NCBI GenBank assembly: GCA_025738555.1
Contig: JAOVFP010000015.1
Coordinates: 1,178,001-1,242,000, forward strand
DNA: 64,000 bases
Source: Cyathus striatus
Taxonomy: Eukaryota; Basidiomycota; Agaricomycetes; Agaricales; Nidulariaceae
Direction of reading: 5' to 3'
The notes below the pieces were generated by a model. It did no database searches. It saw only the letters and a list, made by a program, of their open reading frames with translations, and was not told the origin of the DNA. Below, piece by piece: positions 45,781 to 58,374 of the stretch. The translations under genes and the position numbers were made by a program. Position 1 is the first letter of the stretch; each line of letters opens with the position of its first letter.

Positions 45781-48700
45781 TATGAATACGAACCCAGAGT
45801 ATTCCAGACTGGCTGGATTTGAAAGGGCATTCATTTCAAACTAGACATTTTGCAATTCACTAATACTGGCAGTTGACTGGCGATAGCTGGGCACTGAAGT
45901 GAAGGATGAGATCGATGGGAGATCATTACTCTCATCCTTCACTTCAATCTTCACAAGCCTATTGAACCTGGATGAACTGACGTTGATCGCCGCCGTTTGC
46001 AGAAACAATAGGCAAGACGAGGACACGCCAGCGTTTAACCCCAATCAATAAACGCTCCCGCACTCGACTTGTCACTGACAATATCAACTTTACTGACGCC
46101 ACCGAGTACTCAATACTCTAGCTCGACTGAAGCACTCACAAACACAATCTCAACACGTAAAAGTTTCATCGACACACCACCTCCACAAAAATATTTCTTT
46201 TCCTCAGAACCTGCTCACTCCGCCGCCGACGCTCTTTATTGATACTTATCTTCTCGACCCCTACAATCCAGTTCCATATCATCGTCAAACCTTACCAAGC
46301 TCCTCAAGTTTAACTCGTCCATCGCCGCCATTTACCGAAACCATTAGGCAACGCGAGATACACCAGCGTTTAACACAAGTCAACAACCGCTCCCGCGCTC
46401 AACACGTAAAAGTTTTATCCAGCCCGACCCACTCCACCGCCGACGTTCACCAGGATCACATCATTTACAAACCACATCTCGTTGATGAATGATGCTTACT
46501 TATCTCCTCGACATCAGATGCAGTGTGCACACCATCATCATTTTACGATAGCCGCAATCTGATTCCAATCCCGACCCCGTTGATGTTCTATTCAAATACA
46601 ACCACCGCCGGCTCACACGAAAATCTATCGATTCTCTCGAATTTCTTAATCAAGCTCAAGGTCTTATAGACCTCAGTTTCCACTTACTTACTAAGTTAGT
46701 TTGTCTCATAAACTAATACTAGCAGCAGATATATTCATGGACTTCAAGTACAGGCGTTCAGAAATGTAAACCATTTCCACCCCTATAAATCTCCAAAATT
46801 AAGTAGAAGCCCTCTATCAGAACATCCGTTATGAGCGGTAGAAGTCTCAACCGAGTCTCAACGAGTCGTACCATACCTTCCAATAGTAACTAATAGACAT
46901 CTTCAACTTCAAATCTTCACCAAGCTCACTGAACCTGGACGAGCTTATGACAAATGTGATCGCAGCGCAGGTTCGTGTAAATGATTCATCCACTTTCCAA
47001 CTTCCCACTATAACTTATTATTATTATAGAACATACTAAAAGAGTCGCATTCTCCTGGATCTTATCTTTTGTCGAGGCGGTTCCAAGCCTAACCTCCAAA
47101 TATGGCAAACAAAATATGTTTAATCAACTTCTTAAGGGACTCGCCCATACCGGAGCTGCGCGGATCTTTCAAGATGCTACATAGGTACATATCTTTAAAT
47201 AACCAAGGACATTTGTAGATAGCGAACATCTCGCAGCCTTCGAACGAAGCACTTACGAAAACGTATGTCTTACGAACTTCTTTTAATGCTTTAAAATAAC
47301 CGTGGACGGGTGTTGTTCGTTGATAGCGGACAACGCACTCTCCATGTTAGCTGCTAAGAAATTCAATCCTTCAAAAATCCCAATGAACCTAGATGGATTG
47401 ATAGCAAACTTATCATTGCCAGTGAATTTGACCTTCAATTACAATTTCTCTTCCTCAGAACAACAAGCTCACATGACTCATTCCACCGCCGCCGACGCTC
47501 ACCCAGTGGATCACATTATTTCTAAACTACACATACACCTGAAATTAAAGTGATACTTATCTCCTCGACATGAAATTCGCTAATTCACATTTATCAAATC
47601 TTTCTCAAGCCTCACCCTTCCTCATCTTCACCTCCTTTCTACAGCATTCCACAAGGCTCCTAACGACCCCAGATAGCAAACATACATTCGCACTCACGAT
47701 CTTCGAGTATCATCGCTAGTCATCAACACTCTTCCCAAGAACACACATACGAGGGAACATGCAACGGCATTCAAGCTATACATAGTATTCCTTCCTGAAT
47801 CTTGCCGATCTTTCATAATGCTTATATGTACCTTTAAATAACCACGGACACCCTTCTTCACTCGAGGCGATTACGAAAACATACCAACTTTCATCTATGT
47901 AATCGAAAACTTTAAATAACCGCGGGCGTTGTTCGTTGATAGCGGACAATGCTCTCCTTCTTCTTCAGCGATCCTAATGAACCTGGATGGATTGACGTTA
48001 AACTTGATCGCCGTATGGTTCGTGTCAATTATCTCTTACTTCCCATACTTATAAATGACTAGGCTCTCAGTTCACTTATTCCTCAGCGAACTTGGTGAAC
48101 CTGGATGGATGCACTGGTTCGTGTGATTTTGTATCTACATTTCGTTGTTGTCCCCAAAAGTACTGAACAGTGAAAGGGTCACAAGCTTCCTGCTTTACGC
48201 GTTTCGCTCTGCAGGACTCGGATAAACAGGCTGGGCGAACGATGTGTCAACTTCAATGGCCGATGCTGGTCTAGGCTCAGAGTTTAAACTTGTCTTCAAC
48301 AAAGACGCAGTAGCTAATAAACAAAATCTACCTGGTCCAGGAATTTCCCATTATCAAGTCCGCCCCTGCCTTATTATTCAATGTACCCACTCTTCTACCA
48401 TCCGCGATGCACTTTCAATCATAACACTTTAGTTTTCAAAAGCTATTACACAGATCTCGCGTCATCTTATCGACTTTCATCAACTATATTAAAAGAAACT
48501 GGCATTTAGCCTCTCAGGGAATATATCAGTTATTCCAGACCATTCCAATCAATGTCAGTGAAAGCCGACGCCAGGGAATACAGTGCAACGACATTCAGAA
48601 TGTCTCATCCCACTTATGCAAGATCTGCCGGGAACCTTTCGAAATCTACCTTAAAATAACCACTCTCACTGCACAGCTTCGATTCTTCCGTGAACATACT

Positions 48701-51350
48701 GAACCTGGGTGGATTGATATTAACCTAGATCGATTTACCGGTTCGTATCAGTTATCCCGTTAATATTTTCACGAAACATACTGAAAGAATAACGTTTTCC
48801 CAAGCTGTTCTTCCGGAACGATGAACCAGCACGAATGGTGGTTTAACTTTTAACCTTGGTTATAAGTTTGTTCAGGCCCAATAACTTGCCTTACGCAACT
48901 GTTTTACTTCAAATGACTTTTATCCACTGCCTCACAAGCCTGTATGTTTCATCCTCTTCACTTTTTGCCATTCAACATACTTAATCTCACCTTCAGGCTA
49001 GAAGTTCCAAAGTACCTCGTTTAAATTCCACGATCTTAAAGCACTTAACAAAAGGCTGTGGAGTCATGGAGCATTATGGTATCGGACTTTCGTGAACTTC
49101 GTCAGAACTACAGGGTATGTCATTGATATCTCAAACGACTAGATCGGCCAATGATTCTAGACCATTCCTTCCAGCCTTACCTTACATACCTTACTTCTAA
49201 ATCTATTGGTGTTACTTAATCAGATCTTACCAACCTCCATAATCTCAGGTTCGCCAGTCCTCCTAGAAAGCAGATGTCAAGCTAAAAATAAATATCAAAG
49301 ATCTTTCGAAACATCACGAGCTTTAAATAACCGCGGACGTTGTTCGTTGATCGCGGACTTGTCGCTTTCTATCAAGCTCCACTCCTTCCAACTCCACGCG
49401 TCTCCACCTTCAATCTTCAGCGGACCTAACGAACCTAGATGACAGGCTGACTGACGTTTAAGAATTGATCGCAGCATTTGTTCGTACCAATTGTCTGCTG
49501 TTAATTCCCATTGCTTATTTTTATTACAAAAAATACTAAAAGACTCAAAATTTCCTCGACCTTGCCGTTTGTTTTATTCAACATTCAGGCGAACCAGCAC
49601 GAATGATAGATTGACTTTGTTGAAACCGATACAGGCCAACTTGGTTTACACGAACATTTACGGATGCTTGGCTTCTGAACAAAATTGGTTCTACAATCGG
49701 GCCCGTTTAAACGTTTTCTGTTAACGCACAACGTGTACCGCCCACCCTCGACACCTTTTCCTATTCAACATATTATCTAATATCCTACGTCAGTGCAAGG
49801 CTCGCCTTCAGACAATGTTTACTGAAGTATTTTGATTTCAAGGAAGCCCTTAACCTCTGCTAGAGGCCTTGGTACAGAACATCATGATCTTATCTCGCAA
49901 GTTTCATCACCACAGGATTGTGTAGCATTCCAGATCTTTCCTTCTAACCAGATTTCAAATTCAGAAATCATCGGTGGCCACCCTGTCTTATCACCTTCAA
50001 TCCTCCTAATTGGACCACTGGTCGTCTATCTTCTCAGAAATGTAGATGCTAGACAACTTACAACGGCACTCAGGTTATACATATCATAAATCACTCGCTA
50101 CCACCTATCTCTCACAGTATACCTTAAAATAACCTCGGACGTTCTTCGATAGCGAACAATGCTCTCTTCCTTCTAAGCGATTACGAAAATACGGTTTAAA
50201 GTGTCTTATGCTTCTGTTCCTCGTTGTGGCAAGTGAGTCTGGGAAATGCGCTGACATGTGCAACTTGATCGCCGCGCTGGCTCCTTCAGTCTTCAGAGCA
50301 AGAGCCGGCGAAAAGGAAGTGCCTGCGTCCAACTTGAGCTTGAATATCAAACACGCCACTAACCACTTCATATTATTCATCCAAACATTTTTTCATCCAG
50401 CCCCCAACCGAATAACTATGCATAGGCTTACTTTTCCCTCATAAAACGCCACTCACTAGCCTAATTTCACCGCCTACGCTTCTCCAAATCATTTTTGGAC
50501 TACAGCTGAAGTTACTCGTCGACATCAAGTGAATCTTATTATTCTAAACTTCATGGTTGTAAGACATTCTCTTCGACTTTTTCCATGCTCATCTATTTCA
50601 GGTATGAATAGTACGCTGGTGTTACATCCTGTCTGTTAATTTATATGAATCCATGGTCTAAATGGAATTCATCGACGCTGGTAGAAATCCATTCTGTCCC
50701 TGAAAATCTTTCCAATTATAGTTCAGGCTCTCTCTTGTGTTTGTTGTAATCATAGGACACTCTCAAGCTGCGGCACGTGTTATTTTATCACCTTCGGTCC
50801 TCCAGCTCCACGCGCCTTCAGCTTCTATACTTCACCACGCCCAGTGAACCTGGAAGGACTGACATTTGATATTTGATGGTCGCGTTGGTTCTTAGTACCA
50901 TTCATACAGCAGAAGGCGATGAGAAGACTGGTCGTGTAATTATGGATGGATGACAATCACTACTTCCCTTCAAGGATGTTGGGAAGACCTCGACATAGAA
51001 CGTCGAATGCTCTTGATATTTCGGACCATTCATCCAAGCTCAGTTCCCAAAGAGATATAGGGTAATTATATCCATCAGCGGTGAACAACTTGAAGCTGTG
51101 AAAAAAGGTTCGCATACATGTTCTTTTCCTCCCACTGGTTCAATCTGCTCACAACGACTCTTCACCGCCGACAGTTCTGGAAGTTATCTCATCTCTTATG
51201 TAAGAAATTCCTCTCGCTCGTCCTCGACATTCCGTTTCGCACCATATCTAATTTTATCCTGGACGATTGGACTGGCATTTGATCCCCGCATCAGTTCGTC
51301 TCGGTATTATTCAATATCCAATTTGCAAACTCCACAAGTCAAGGTGCGTT
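45780..51350. repeat. Decayed array of recurring non-coding modules
   Basis: No gene is supported over this 5.5 kb. Three blocks recur with divergence. Block A, TTTAAATAACCGCGGACGTT followed by GTTCGTTGATAGCGGAC, is at about 47193, 47290, 47832, 47910, 48650, 49322 and 50124. Block B, GAACCTGGATGGATTGACG followed by TTGATCGCCG and GGTTCGTGT, is at about 45964, 46930, 47384, 47975, 48090, 48698, 49428 and 50845. Block C, CACTCCACCGCCGACGCTC followed by GATCACAT and TACTTATCTCCTCGACAT, is at about 46211, 46433, 47480, 50465 and 51165. The order suggests an old higher-order tandem repeat of roughly 0.6-1 kb. Confidence 0.7.
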
Positions 51351-53057
51351 CATAATCTTGACCGTATGCTTACATGCCCACCGACTGGTTAAGTTATTTT
51401 AATACCGACTTATTCCATACTGGACGAGAGGGCATCTATCCAATACTTGTCCTTTCAATTATGACATTTCATATTTCACTCCGTTACCGCCGGTGAAATA
51501 CTCAAGCGCCTTTCTTTGTATGCATGGAATTCGTATAAACATAATACATGCATCCCCGCGGACATAATAAAAGTTTTATCTAGTATCAATCGGCGGTACT
51601 TCATGGCTCAGGTTTGAGTAAGATTATGAAAAGGAGTCGTTCATGGGTCGTGAAGTGCATTTTGTATACCTATTGGAACAACTTTTGAGTCGCATGTGTT
51701 ATTAACGTTGGATTTAATCTCACCGGATAGACCGGACCGCAGAGAAGGCAGATAATGTCCGTATCCAACCTGATCAATGTCCTTTAGTTATAGTTCACAC
51801 TTCGTCAACCTAGACGCTATTTACGACCCTCAGATGAAAACCATATGTCGTTGCATGCATTTTCATTTCCTCAAGGGACAGGTAAGTTTAAAGTTTACAT
51901 TCAAACTACTCCATTTAACTCGTTTCAGAATCTATGAACTAACGCAAACTGTCGGACGGCTAACAAAATATGCCCATAGCTACATGTTTATTTCCTCTTG
52001 GAATCAACCTTATTTTTCACTCCACAGTGGAAGACTTTCTCTCGGAAAGTAGAAAACGTACCACGTACCCAATCTCATCAATGTGCTGACCTTATAGTTC
52101 AGTTCACCCTCCAGATTTTTGTATGCACGAATCACGAACCACCGAGCCTGAAGAGAACCGCAAGTCGTTTCAATATATCTTAGTCTACCCTTGAAAGTCA
52201 ATTTCATGATCCAATATATTCGTAAATCAAAGGAAAAACCATGATAGGCAAGGTCCACTGGTCCAGCACAAAGTAACCAACCACGACTCATCCATACGTA
52301 TAATAGCATCAATGTACCTTCTCGTTCTTCCTTGAGATCTCAGACGATCGAAAAGCCAGCCATATGAGAATTTGAATGCAGCTAATTTCGTCATTTACAT
52401 TTGGTATGGCCACGTACATGGCCGCCAAATATTACACACTTTGACCCTCCGAGTCGCCGGTCACCCGAACATAAACCTGCGTGTGCATGTTGTTTTCATC
52501 TTGGAGGAAATAAAAGCTCGTCTTCTAATTTAAACAAACTAAATTTTAATGTATTTGGCAATATCCTGCCCAAAGTTATAACTTAAGTAACAGCTGAAAC
52601 TCACACCCATGTAGAAAGATGCACTTTACTTTCTACTTTGAATACAGTTCAAATCGGTCCAATATTTTCGTTCACGCCTAAATAGAGGAAGCATCTCTAG
52701 GTCTAGTACGCCCAATGCTCCATAAACCACCGCACGTCCATCCAGATGGCACATTTTATGACCAGACGCATGGGTATTAGCTTCAAGTAGCTTGATGTTT
52801 GGAAGTCGAGCTGCGAACCATATCGTAAATTGAATCATTTACTTATGATGCGTACCAGGTATCCCAGCTAGTATGTGTCAGTTTACTTCAGCTCATCGTT
52901 TATTTTCATGTCAATTAACGAGAGATAGTCATTTATATCTACTACCATTAGTCTACAAACCACAACGAACTTCTCATGAATGGTTAATCGTCCTGAATGG
53001 ATAATGCATGAACTCACCTTCTAAACCGCATAAAATACTTAATATTGTGTTCTCTTA
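51351..53057. other. No recognised gene
   Basis: Weak duplications continue the pattern of the preceding array, for example CCTGATCAATGTCCTTTAGT (51766) against CTCATCAATGTGCTGACCTT (52073), each followed by TATAGTTCA. Only short open frames are present. Confidence 0.4.
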
Positions 53058-53320
53058 CAGCGCTTTGCATATCGATATAGACTTACAATTTCGGTAGCAT
53101 ATAGCTGAGTTCCACCGGGACCATGATCCGGGTCTGAAGGTGCGATTGACCAGACCATCCCAAAAATGGATAGCAGCTCTAGCTATAGGCAAGCAGCACA
53201 GTGGGAACCAGTGGGGCCACTAAATTCCGGTGGTTTGGGCTGTGGGGTCGCCATTGATGGCCATACAACTCAGCTATACGCTTGTAGAATGTAAAGTCTA
53301 TATCGATATGCAAAGCACTA
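53058..53320. mobile_element. TA-flanked MITE (263 bp)
   Basis: The ends GCTTTGCATATCGATATAGA are inverted at each side, flanked by TA (53056-53057 and 53321-53322). Next to them TATAGCTGAGTT also pairs in inverted orientation (about 53100 and 53273). No coding frame. Confidence 0.85.
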
Positions 53321-54757
53321 TAAGATCTTTGATATTCTATATTATTTATGGAAAATCAAGCATGTAAAATTGTGCACTTATAGCATTGTAATATGTCGGT
53401 CTGACAATCTGCAGTGAATCTCTCATGCGGTAATCTATATTTGCACGTGATACAGAGATCTTTGTCTCGATTAGCTATGGATTAGCTAAGCTGCCAGCCG
53501 GCAGCCTCCGGGTATCCCTAGCCCTGGGCAGCTCTGCTTAGTCGGCCTGAGCCGGCCAGGCCTAGGCCACTCCATCTCATCGTTCTCGCCTTTATGATCG
53601 TCTTCGGTCTTACTCTCGATATAGTCCTTATCGATTATCTTTTGTTACATTGTCTTTGAAGTGTTTTCCAACACTGACAAATCGCATCCTAAACCTTAGA
53701 ACATCAACGCGTCATAGGTGTGTCCTATAATGCGTTGGACTTTACGCAGCACTTCCACTATTCTATCAGCATAGGAACATCGTATAACATTATTGGTTCA
53801 GGATAATGGACGTAATTAAAGAGCGGAATGGAAACTAGACGAGGTTCAATTAGAGATAATTGGTGCCAGAGTACTTCCGATCTTGCCTGTGGGAAATGTC
53901 CGAGCGAGCTTGGAAATCCAGCACCAATATGCTTGTTTCGTTATCACCACTGCAGTGATAGCGCAAAGTTGTGGAGTGGGAGGTACGACTCGTTTGAGTC
54001 CTCTCATTCCAGTGGGTAGGATGGGTAACCGGTAACCCTACACAGGCCATGTCGACAGGATGATCGTAAAGAACAGGAAAACATATGGGCTTAGAGGTAG
54101 TACCTTCCGAAAAGCACAGCATTCAGTGCGATCAGTATGTATACTAGTACTGCGGACAAAAATATGTCGACTGCCACTGTCAACATAAACTCCAGGGGAT
54201 GTGGCAGTAAAACTGCGGCTGGCCCGGGACCAATTTGCTGTTGAGCGCTATAAGGCGCTACGATGTTTGGACGCGAGGGATTCTACTTATCGCTGTCAAG
54301 TGATAAGAAAGATGAGGTTATTAACGTTGTTTATCATCTAGTGCAAAGCACATATTAAGCTGAATGTCCACTGTTTCCTCCACGCAGATCGCCAATATTT
54401 CCGACTCCATTTTCTCTACAAGCCCTCTGTTCTTCAGCCATTGGGAATCATCATAGAAGTCCGTGAGCTGATAGGCTTCTGACTCATAACACCGATGCCT
54501 TCCATTTTTTGCTACAGCAATGGCTGCTGTATTCCAGTGCATTAGTTGAATGTCACCGATTAACCGCCCGCGAATGGCAGTACATGTACATACTAACGCT
54601 GGATCAGCAAAGAGCGATAAACTTGTATAAGCGCTGCGGGGGGACCCACTGTGATACATATATAAAGGTTATCCTTATCCACTCACTTTCGAACACCATA
54701 GTCAGGCCCATCTCACACAGTACTAACTTCAATAAAGTACCCAACGTCGTCACAATC
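53321..54757. other. Intergenic; one unidentified minus-strand frame
   Basis: A GC-rich patch near 53490-53575 has short inverted motifs (GCTGCCAGCCGGCAGC and GGCCAGGCCTAGGCC). A 112-codon minus frame (54659-54321) is open without recognised motifs. No other gene is supported. Confidence 0.3.
54659..54666 (+). promoter_or_regulatory. TATA box of the DUF6699-like gene
   Basis: TATATAAA lies 92 bp before the ATG at 54758, a usual distance for a basidiomycete core promoter with a short leader. Confidence 0.5.
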
Positions 54758-55725
54758 ATGCCTACAACGACTACAATCTCCGAGACCTTCTCAAAAAAGG
54801 AGCTTGTCCAGTACGGAGGGGAGTGGTGTGTGCAGGAGTCTAAGATAACAAGAGAATATCTACCAGGCATGCACTACTCTTGCGCTTGTCTATCGCTCTC
54901 CTTTAACATATTATAACCCAGTTTTCACTGAAGACTATAATTTGGCTGGGATCTCATGCTCGGGTATATCAGAGCAAGGCCCCGACGACAGCAGTAAAGA
55001 CAACTTAGTAAAGAAAGAACATCGTCTTTCTAAGCAGGTATGTGGATGGAACGTACGGTACAAACATAAATTCTGAATGTCATTACTTATCTACCTAGCC
55101 TCCTATACGCTATCAGGAAGGTAACAAACCTTCACGGTCTACGCCAACGAAAGCCTTGTCTGCAGTCAAGAACATTCCTACCGCAGTCAAGAGCATCCAA
55201 TATAAAGTCCAGAACTCCCCACCTGCTCGTAAGACTCCCCCGCCCGCAGGAGCTCACATCCACGACGCGCTCAACGTAAACAAGATTAGTGTCGACCTCT
55301 CCCTCCCATACCGCCACGAAGAGTATCAGAAGGACCCCGACGAGGCACCGATCAGAATTCCCTACAATATTCTCGACCAATCAGCTACTCGTGAAGGGCT
55401 CACGAGCATCCTAATTGAATGCGACTTGATTCCAAAGTGGCCGATAGAGATCAAAAGTTTATCTCCAGTTACAGTGCGCGAAGTGCTAGAAGAAGTTTAT
55501 AAGTGCACGCATCAGCCTGTAACTGAAGCCGAGTTGAGGGGGTTGGGAGAAGACGAGCGGAGGAAGGTACGCAATGCAGCCCGGGAGAGATGCAGAACAG
55601 CGAGGAAGACGTCCTCCGTCAGTGTCGAGAGGGTCGACTTCCTAGGTGAGAAGAAGTGCTTCAGGGGGTTGGCATTGGACAGTCGGGGTCCAGATAGGCT
55701 GAAGATGTTCGTTACCGTTGTTTAA
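54758..55725 (+). CDS. DUF6699-like protein (unknown function)
   Basis: Three exons (54758-54866, 54922-55037, 55099-55725) give 283 residues with the frame preserved at both joins. The first intron begins GC (CCAG then GCATGC) and ends CCCAG, a rare GC-AG intron; no GT alternative I tried kept the frame. The second is GTATGT...CTAG. The N-terminus begins MPTTTTISETFSKKELVQYG and is not recognised. The C-terminal half (about 125-283) matches the pattern I know from basidiomycete DUF6699 domains: WPIEIKSLSPVTVREVLEEV, TEAELRGLGEDERRKVRNA, VERVDFLGEKKCFRGLALDS. The role of this domain is unknown; in many mushrooms it is a large family. A decayed relative is at 62983-63180. Confidence 0.85.
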
Positions 55726-55922
55726 ATGGGATAGTACCAGATCTTAGGGATTTCGTTTTTATCATACCGCATCCTATGCTTATATATCCACATATCTGGT
55801 CGTTGAATAGCGATCTAATCTAGCCTTTCAAAGTTGAACGCACGCATGTAAGGTAGGCGAGAGTTCCATGGTTCAAATTCGGACACAGCATACGGTTGAC
55901 GAGATGTCCAAGGGAACCGAAC

Positions 55923-55936
55923 AGGTCACGTGACCT
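55923..55936. promoter_or_regulatory. Perfect palindrome AGGTCACGTGACCT
   Basis: A 14-bp perfect palindrome centred on an E-box (CACGTG), about 200 bp after the DUF6699-like gene. TCACGTGA also occurs near 57614. It could be a bHLH-type binding site; this is inference from sequence alone. Confidence 0.35.
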
Positions 55937-56520
55937 ATATACCATACCATATCAGAAAACGCATCGTGCAGCGTAACCTCCGGAGTTCGAAGAGGAACGT
56001 TCGGAACTTACATATGTTAAGTAGTTAATGTAAATATTTTAAATGTAACCAAAATATATATTAAAATAATAAATCCATTTATGCAATGTAAGTAACCCTT
56101 TACTGCCACCGTTAATAGACGATGCGCGCTCCTGGCCTCGTACGGTAGTCTCTCGTTGACGTTGGTGCATCACTTAACGTTGCCAGTGGTGGGGGTAAAA
56201 GCCTTGCGGGCGGGTAGGGCATAGGTATTCGATGAGCTTGATGGGGTCTAGCCGGGCGCGCTCAGGTATCGGGAAACTGCATTTCATATAATACTTCTAT
56301 TTATACAGTATACATATACATACATGTACTGAGACAGAGTTATATAAATCAAACCTTGCTAGTCCCGTAGCTTACATTGAAAGCATGAAAAAATAAAATG
56401 GACATTAAATTTAAAGAAAGTACGTGAAAAGTACATTAAATATACATGAAATATACGAATTGATTTGGAAGAACATATAAATTTATTGGGAGAGCTTGCT
56501 CTCCCTATTTGTTTGCGTTA

Positions 56521-56795
56521 GTGATCCAAAATGCATAGTGGCTGTGCATGCACGGAATTTCTTAGTCAGCAGCTCTGGGGATCCAAAATGCATAGTGGCT
56601 GTGCATGCGCGGAACGTTAGTCAGCAGCTCTGGGGACCCAAAATGCGTAGTGGCTGTGCATGCACGGTGCGTTAGTCAGCAGCTCTGGGGACGCGAAATG
56701 CATAGTGGCTGTGCATGCACGGAACGTTAGTCAGCGACTCTGGCGACCCAAAATGCGTAGTGGCTGTGCATGCACGGTGCATTAGTCAGCACCTA
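56521..56795. repeat. About 55-bp tandem repeat, five units
   Basis: Units begin CCAAAATGCATAGTGGCTGT at about 56526, 56584, 56637, 56691 and 56747, each followed by GCATGCACGG and TTAGTCAGCAGCTCTGGGG. Spacing is 53-58 bp. Variants alternate GCATAGTGG and GCGTAGTGG. Confidence 0.9.
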
Positions 56796-58374
56796 CCTCT
56801 CTTCAAGTTGTCGCCAAGTTGTCGCGCACCGTGCACAGAACACAATTTCACAAAATTTTACTGTATCAAACCTCACATAAATTAGACACATTCTCATCAT
56901 TAAAATATCTCTGCTTATTTAAATAGCTTGTATATTAAATTACTTTAAATTCTTTTATATACTTTTCCATAACCACTTCAAATGCTACTTATTGGATACT
57001 TATTAGGTAACTGCCACATACATAACTCCCATATAAAGTGTTTCCATATATTTACCCTTGATTTTCTCGCTGTTGAATAATTAAAATAAAATGGGAGCTA
57101 TTAAAATGAGTGCATAACTGTGGAAATGCTGTAACAGCTATTTGCAGCTAGTAAAACAAAGGAAAAATATTATAATGAAGATAATATAATTAGAATGAAG
57201 GTAAAATAAATAAAATAATGCACAGGCAATCAATAAAAAGGTTTCTGTCTCCTAACAGGAAATGTGAAAGTAAATTTCTTATCCAAGTGAGGTTTCTGCC
57301 AATCCAGGTGTCAGCAACTCCTGAATGAGTATCTAACAAGTAAACTTATTATGTATAAAAAGGAAATAACAAAAAAACTAGGATTCATCAAGCTTGCCCT
57401 TTAACGTGCGTCGCGAAGCGACGTACGTTACATGTTATACTGTAATTACAAAGTTTCGGAGTTACACACAATGGTGGGTACGGCGCGCCGGGGGCATTTA
57501 CAAGCGAGCATTGGAAACGAATCTTGGACATCCCATCAACCGTACACAGCCTGCCACAGGCCCACAGCAGTGTAGCCAACGAACCGGCTCAGGATAATCA
57601 CACACTAGTTTTGGTCACGTGACCCCAAGCTACCTTTCAACCCTGTCAGTGTCAGTGTCTAAGATGCTTACAAATTATTGTAGCGCGAAGAAATTATCTC
57701 CCTGAAATATTTGTTCACATGAAATTACACCAAAAGATGATTCTTGAGTATATAACACATAGAATCTGTTTATGTCTCAGGTGCTGAGATGCAGGTATTA
57801 TGGCAGCTGTAATTAAGTCTACTTTTTAGAAAATCGGTGAACTACGCGTCGTCAACGCGTGACCTTAAGAACAATGTCACGTGAAAAATCCATATGTGTC
57901 CGAGCGGACCGAGTTGGGACCGAGCTTGACCGAGCCACCTAGACTAAAGCGAGTTGGAAGGAAGTTGGAAATCGAACCATGGAACTCCCGCCTACCATAC
58001 GCATGACCAACTTTCAAATTTCATTATTGCAGTTTTGGTGAAGTTGCCATCAAAATACTTTTTTTATGCTTCAGGATTTACGCTATGCGATCACAGCACA
58101 TCATGTTAATGATTAATCAAATACGATCTACTTTAATTAAAGAGATTTTAAAAGATGGATATTCGTTGTAGACTTTACCAGACTAATGCTAAGATGATTA
58201 AATTAGTGAACTTTAATCGATCCTAAGCGAAGTGAGTTGGATATCTGAAGACCACACGTTACGACGACCGTGAACGTCGTGTTCATGTACCTCCGGGAGA
58301 TGTAACATAAGCCGACAGCTGACAGTGGTTGAAAAAGCTGGTACGAAACACACAAATAATATGGGATTGAACGT

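Larger units (their letters stand above)
55726..58200. other. Long AT-rich intergenic region
   Basis: I see no gene. Contents include a CACGTG palindrome at 55923-55936, an about 55-bp tandem repeat at 56521-56795, a small hairpin near 57403-57429 (AACGTGCGTCGC and GCGACGTACGTT) and very AT-rich sequence from 56820 to 57380. Confidence 0.4.

Noticed and set aside
45780..51350. Region considered as rDNA or as a cluster of small protein genes
   Set aside because: No rRNA signature sequence is visible, and the modules lack consistent open frames or splice patterns.
54321..54659. 112-codon minus frame upstream of the DUF6699-like gene
   Set aside because: It overlaps the likely promoter and TATA box of the plus-strand gene and shows no motif or intron support; mentioned only as an unidentified frame.
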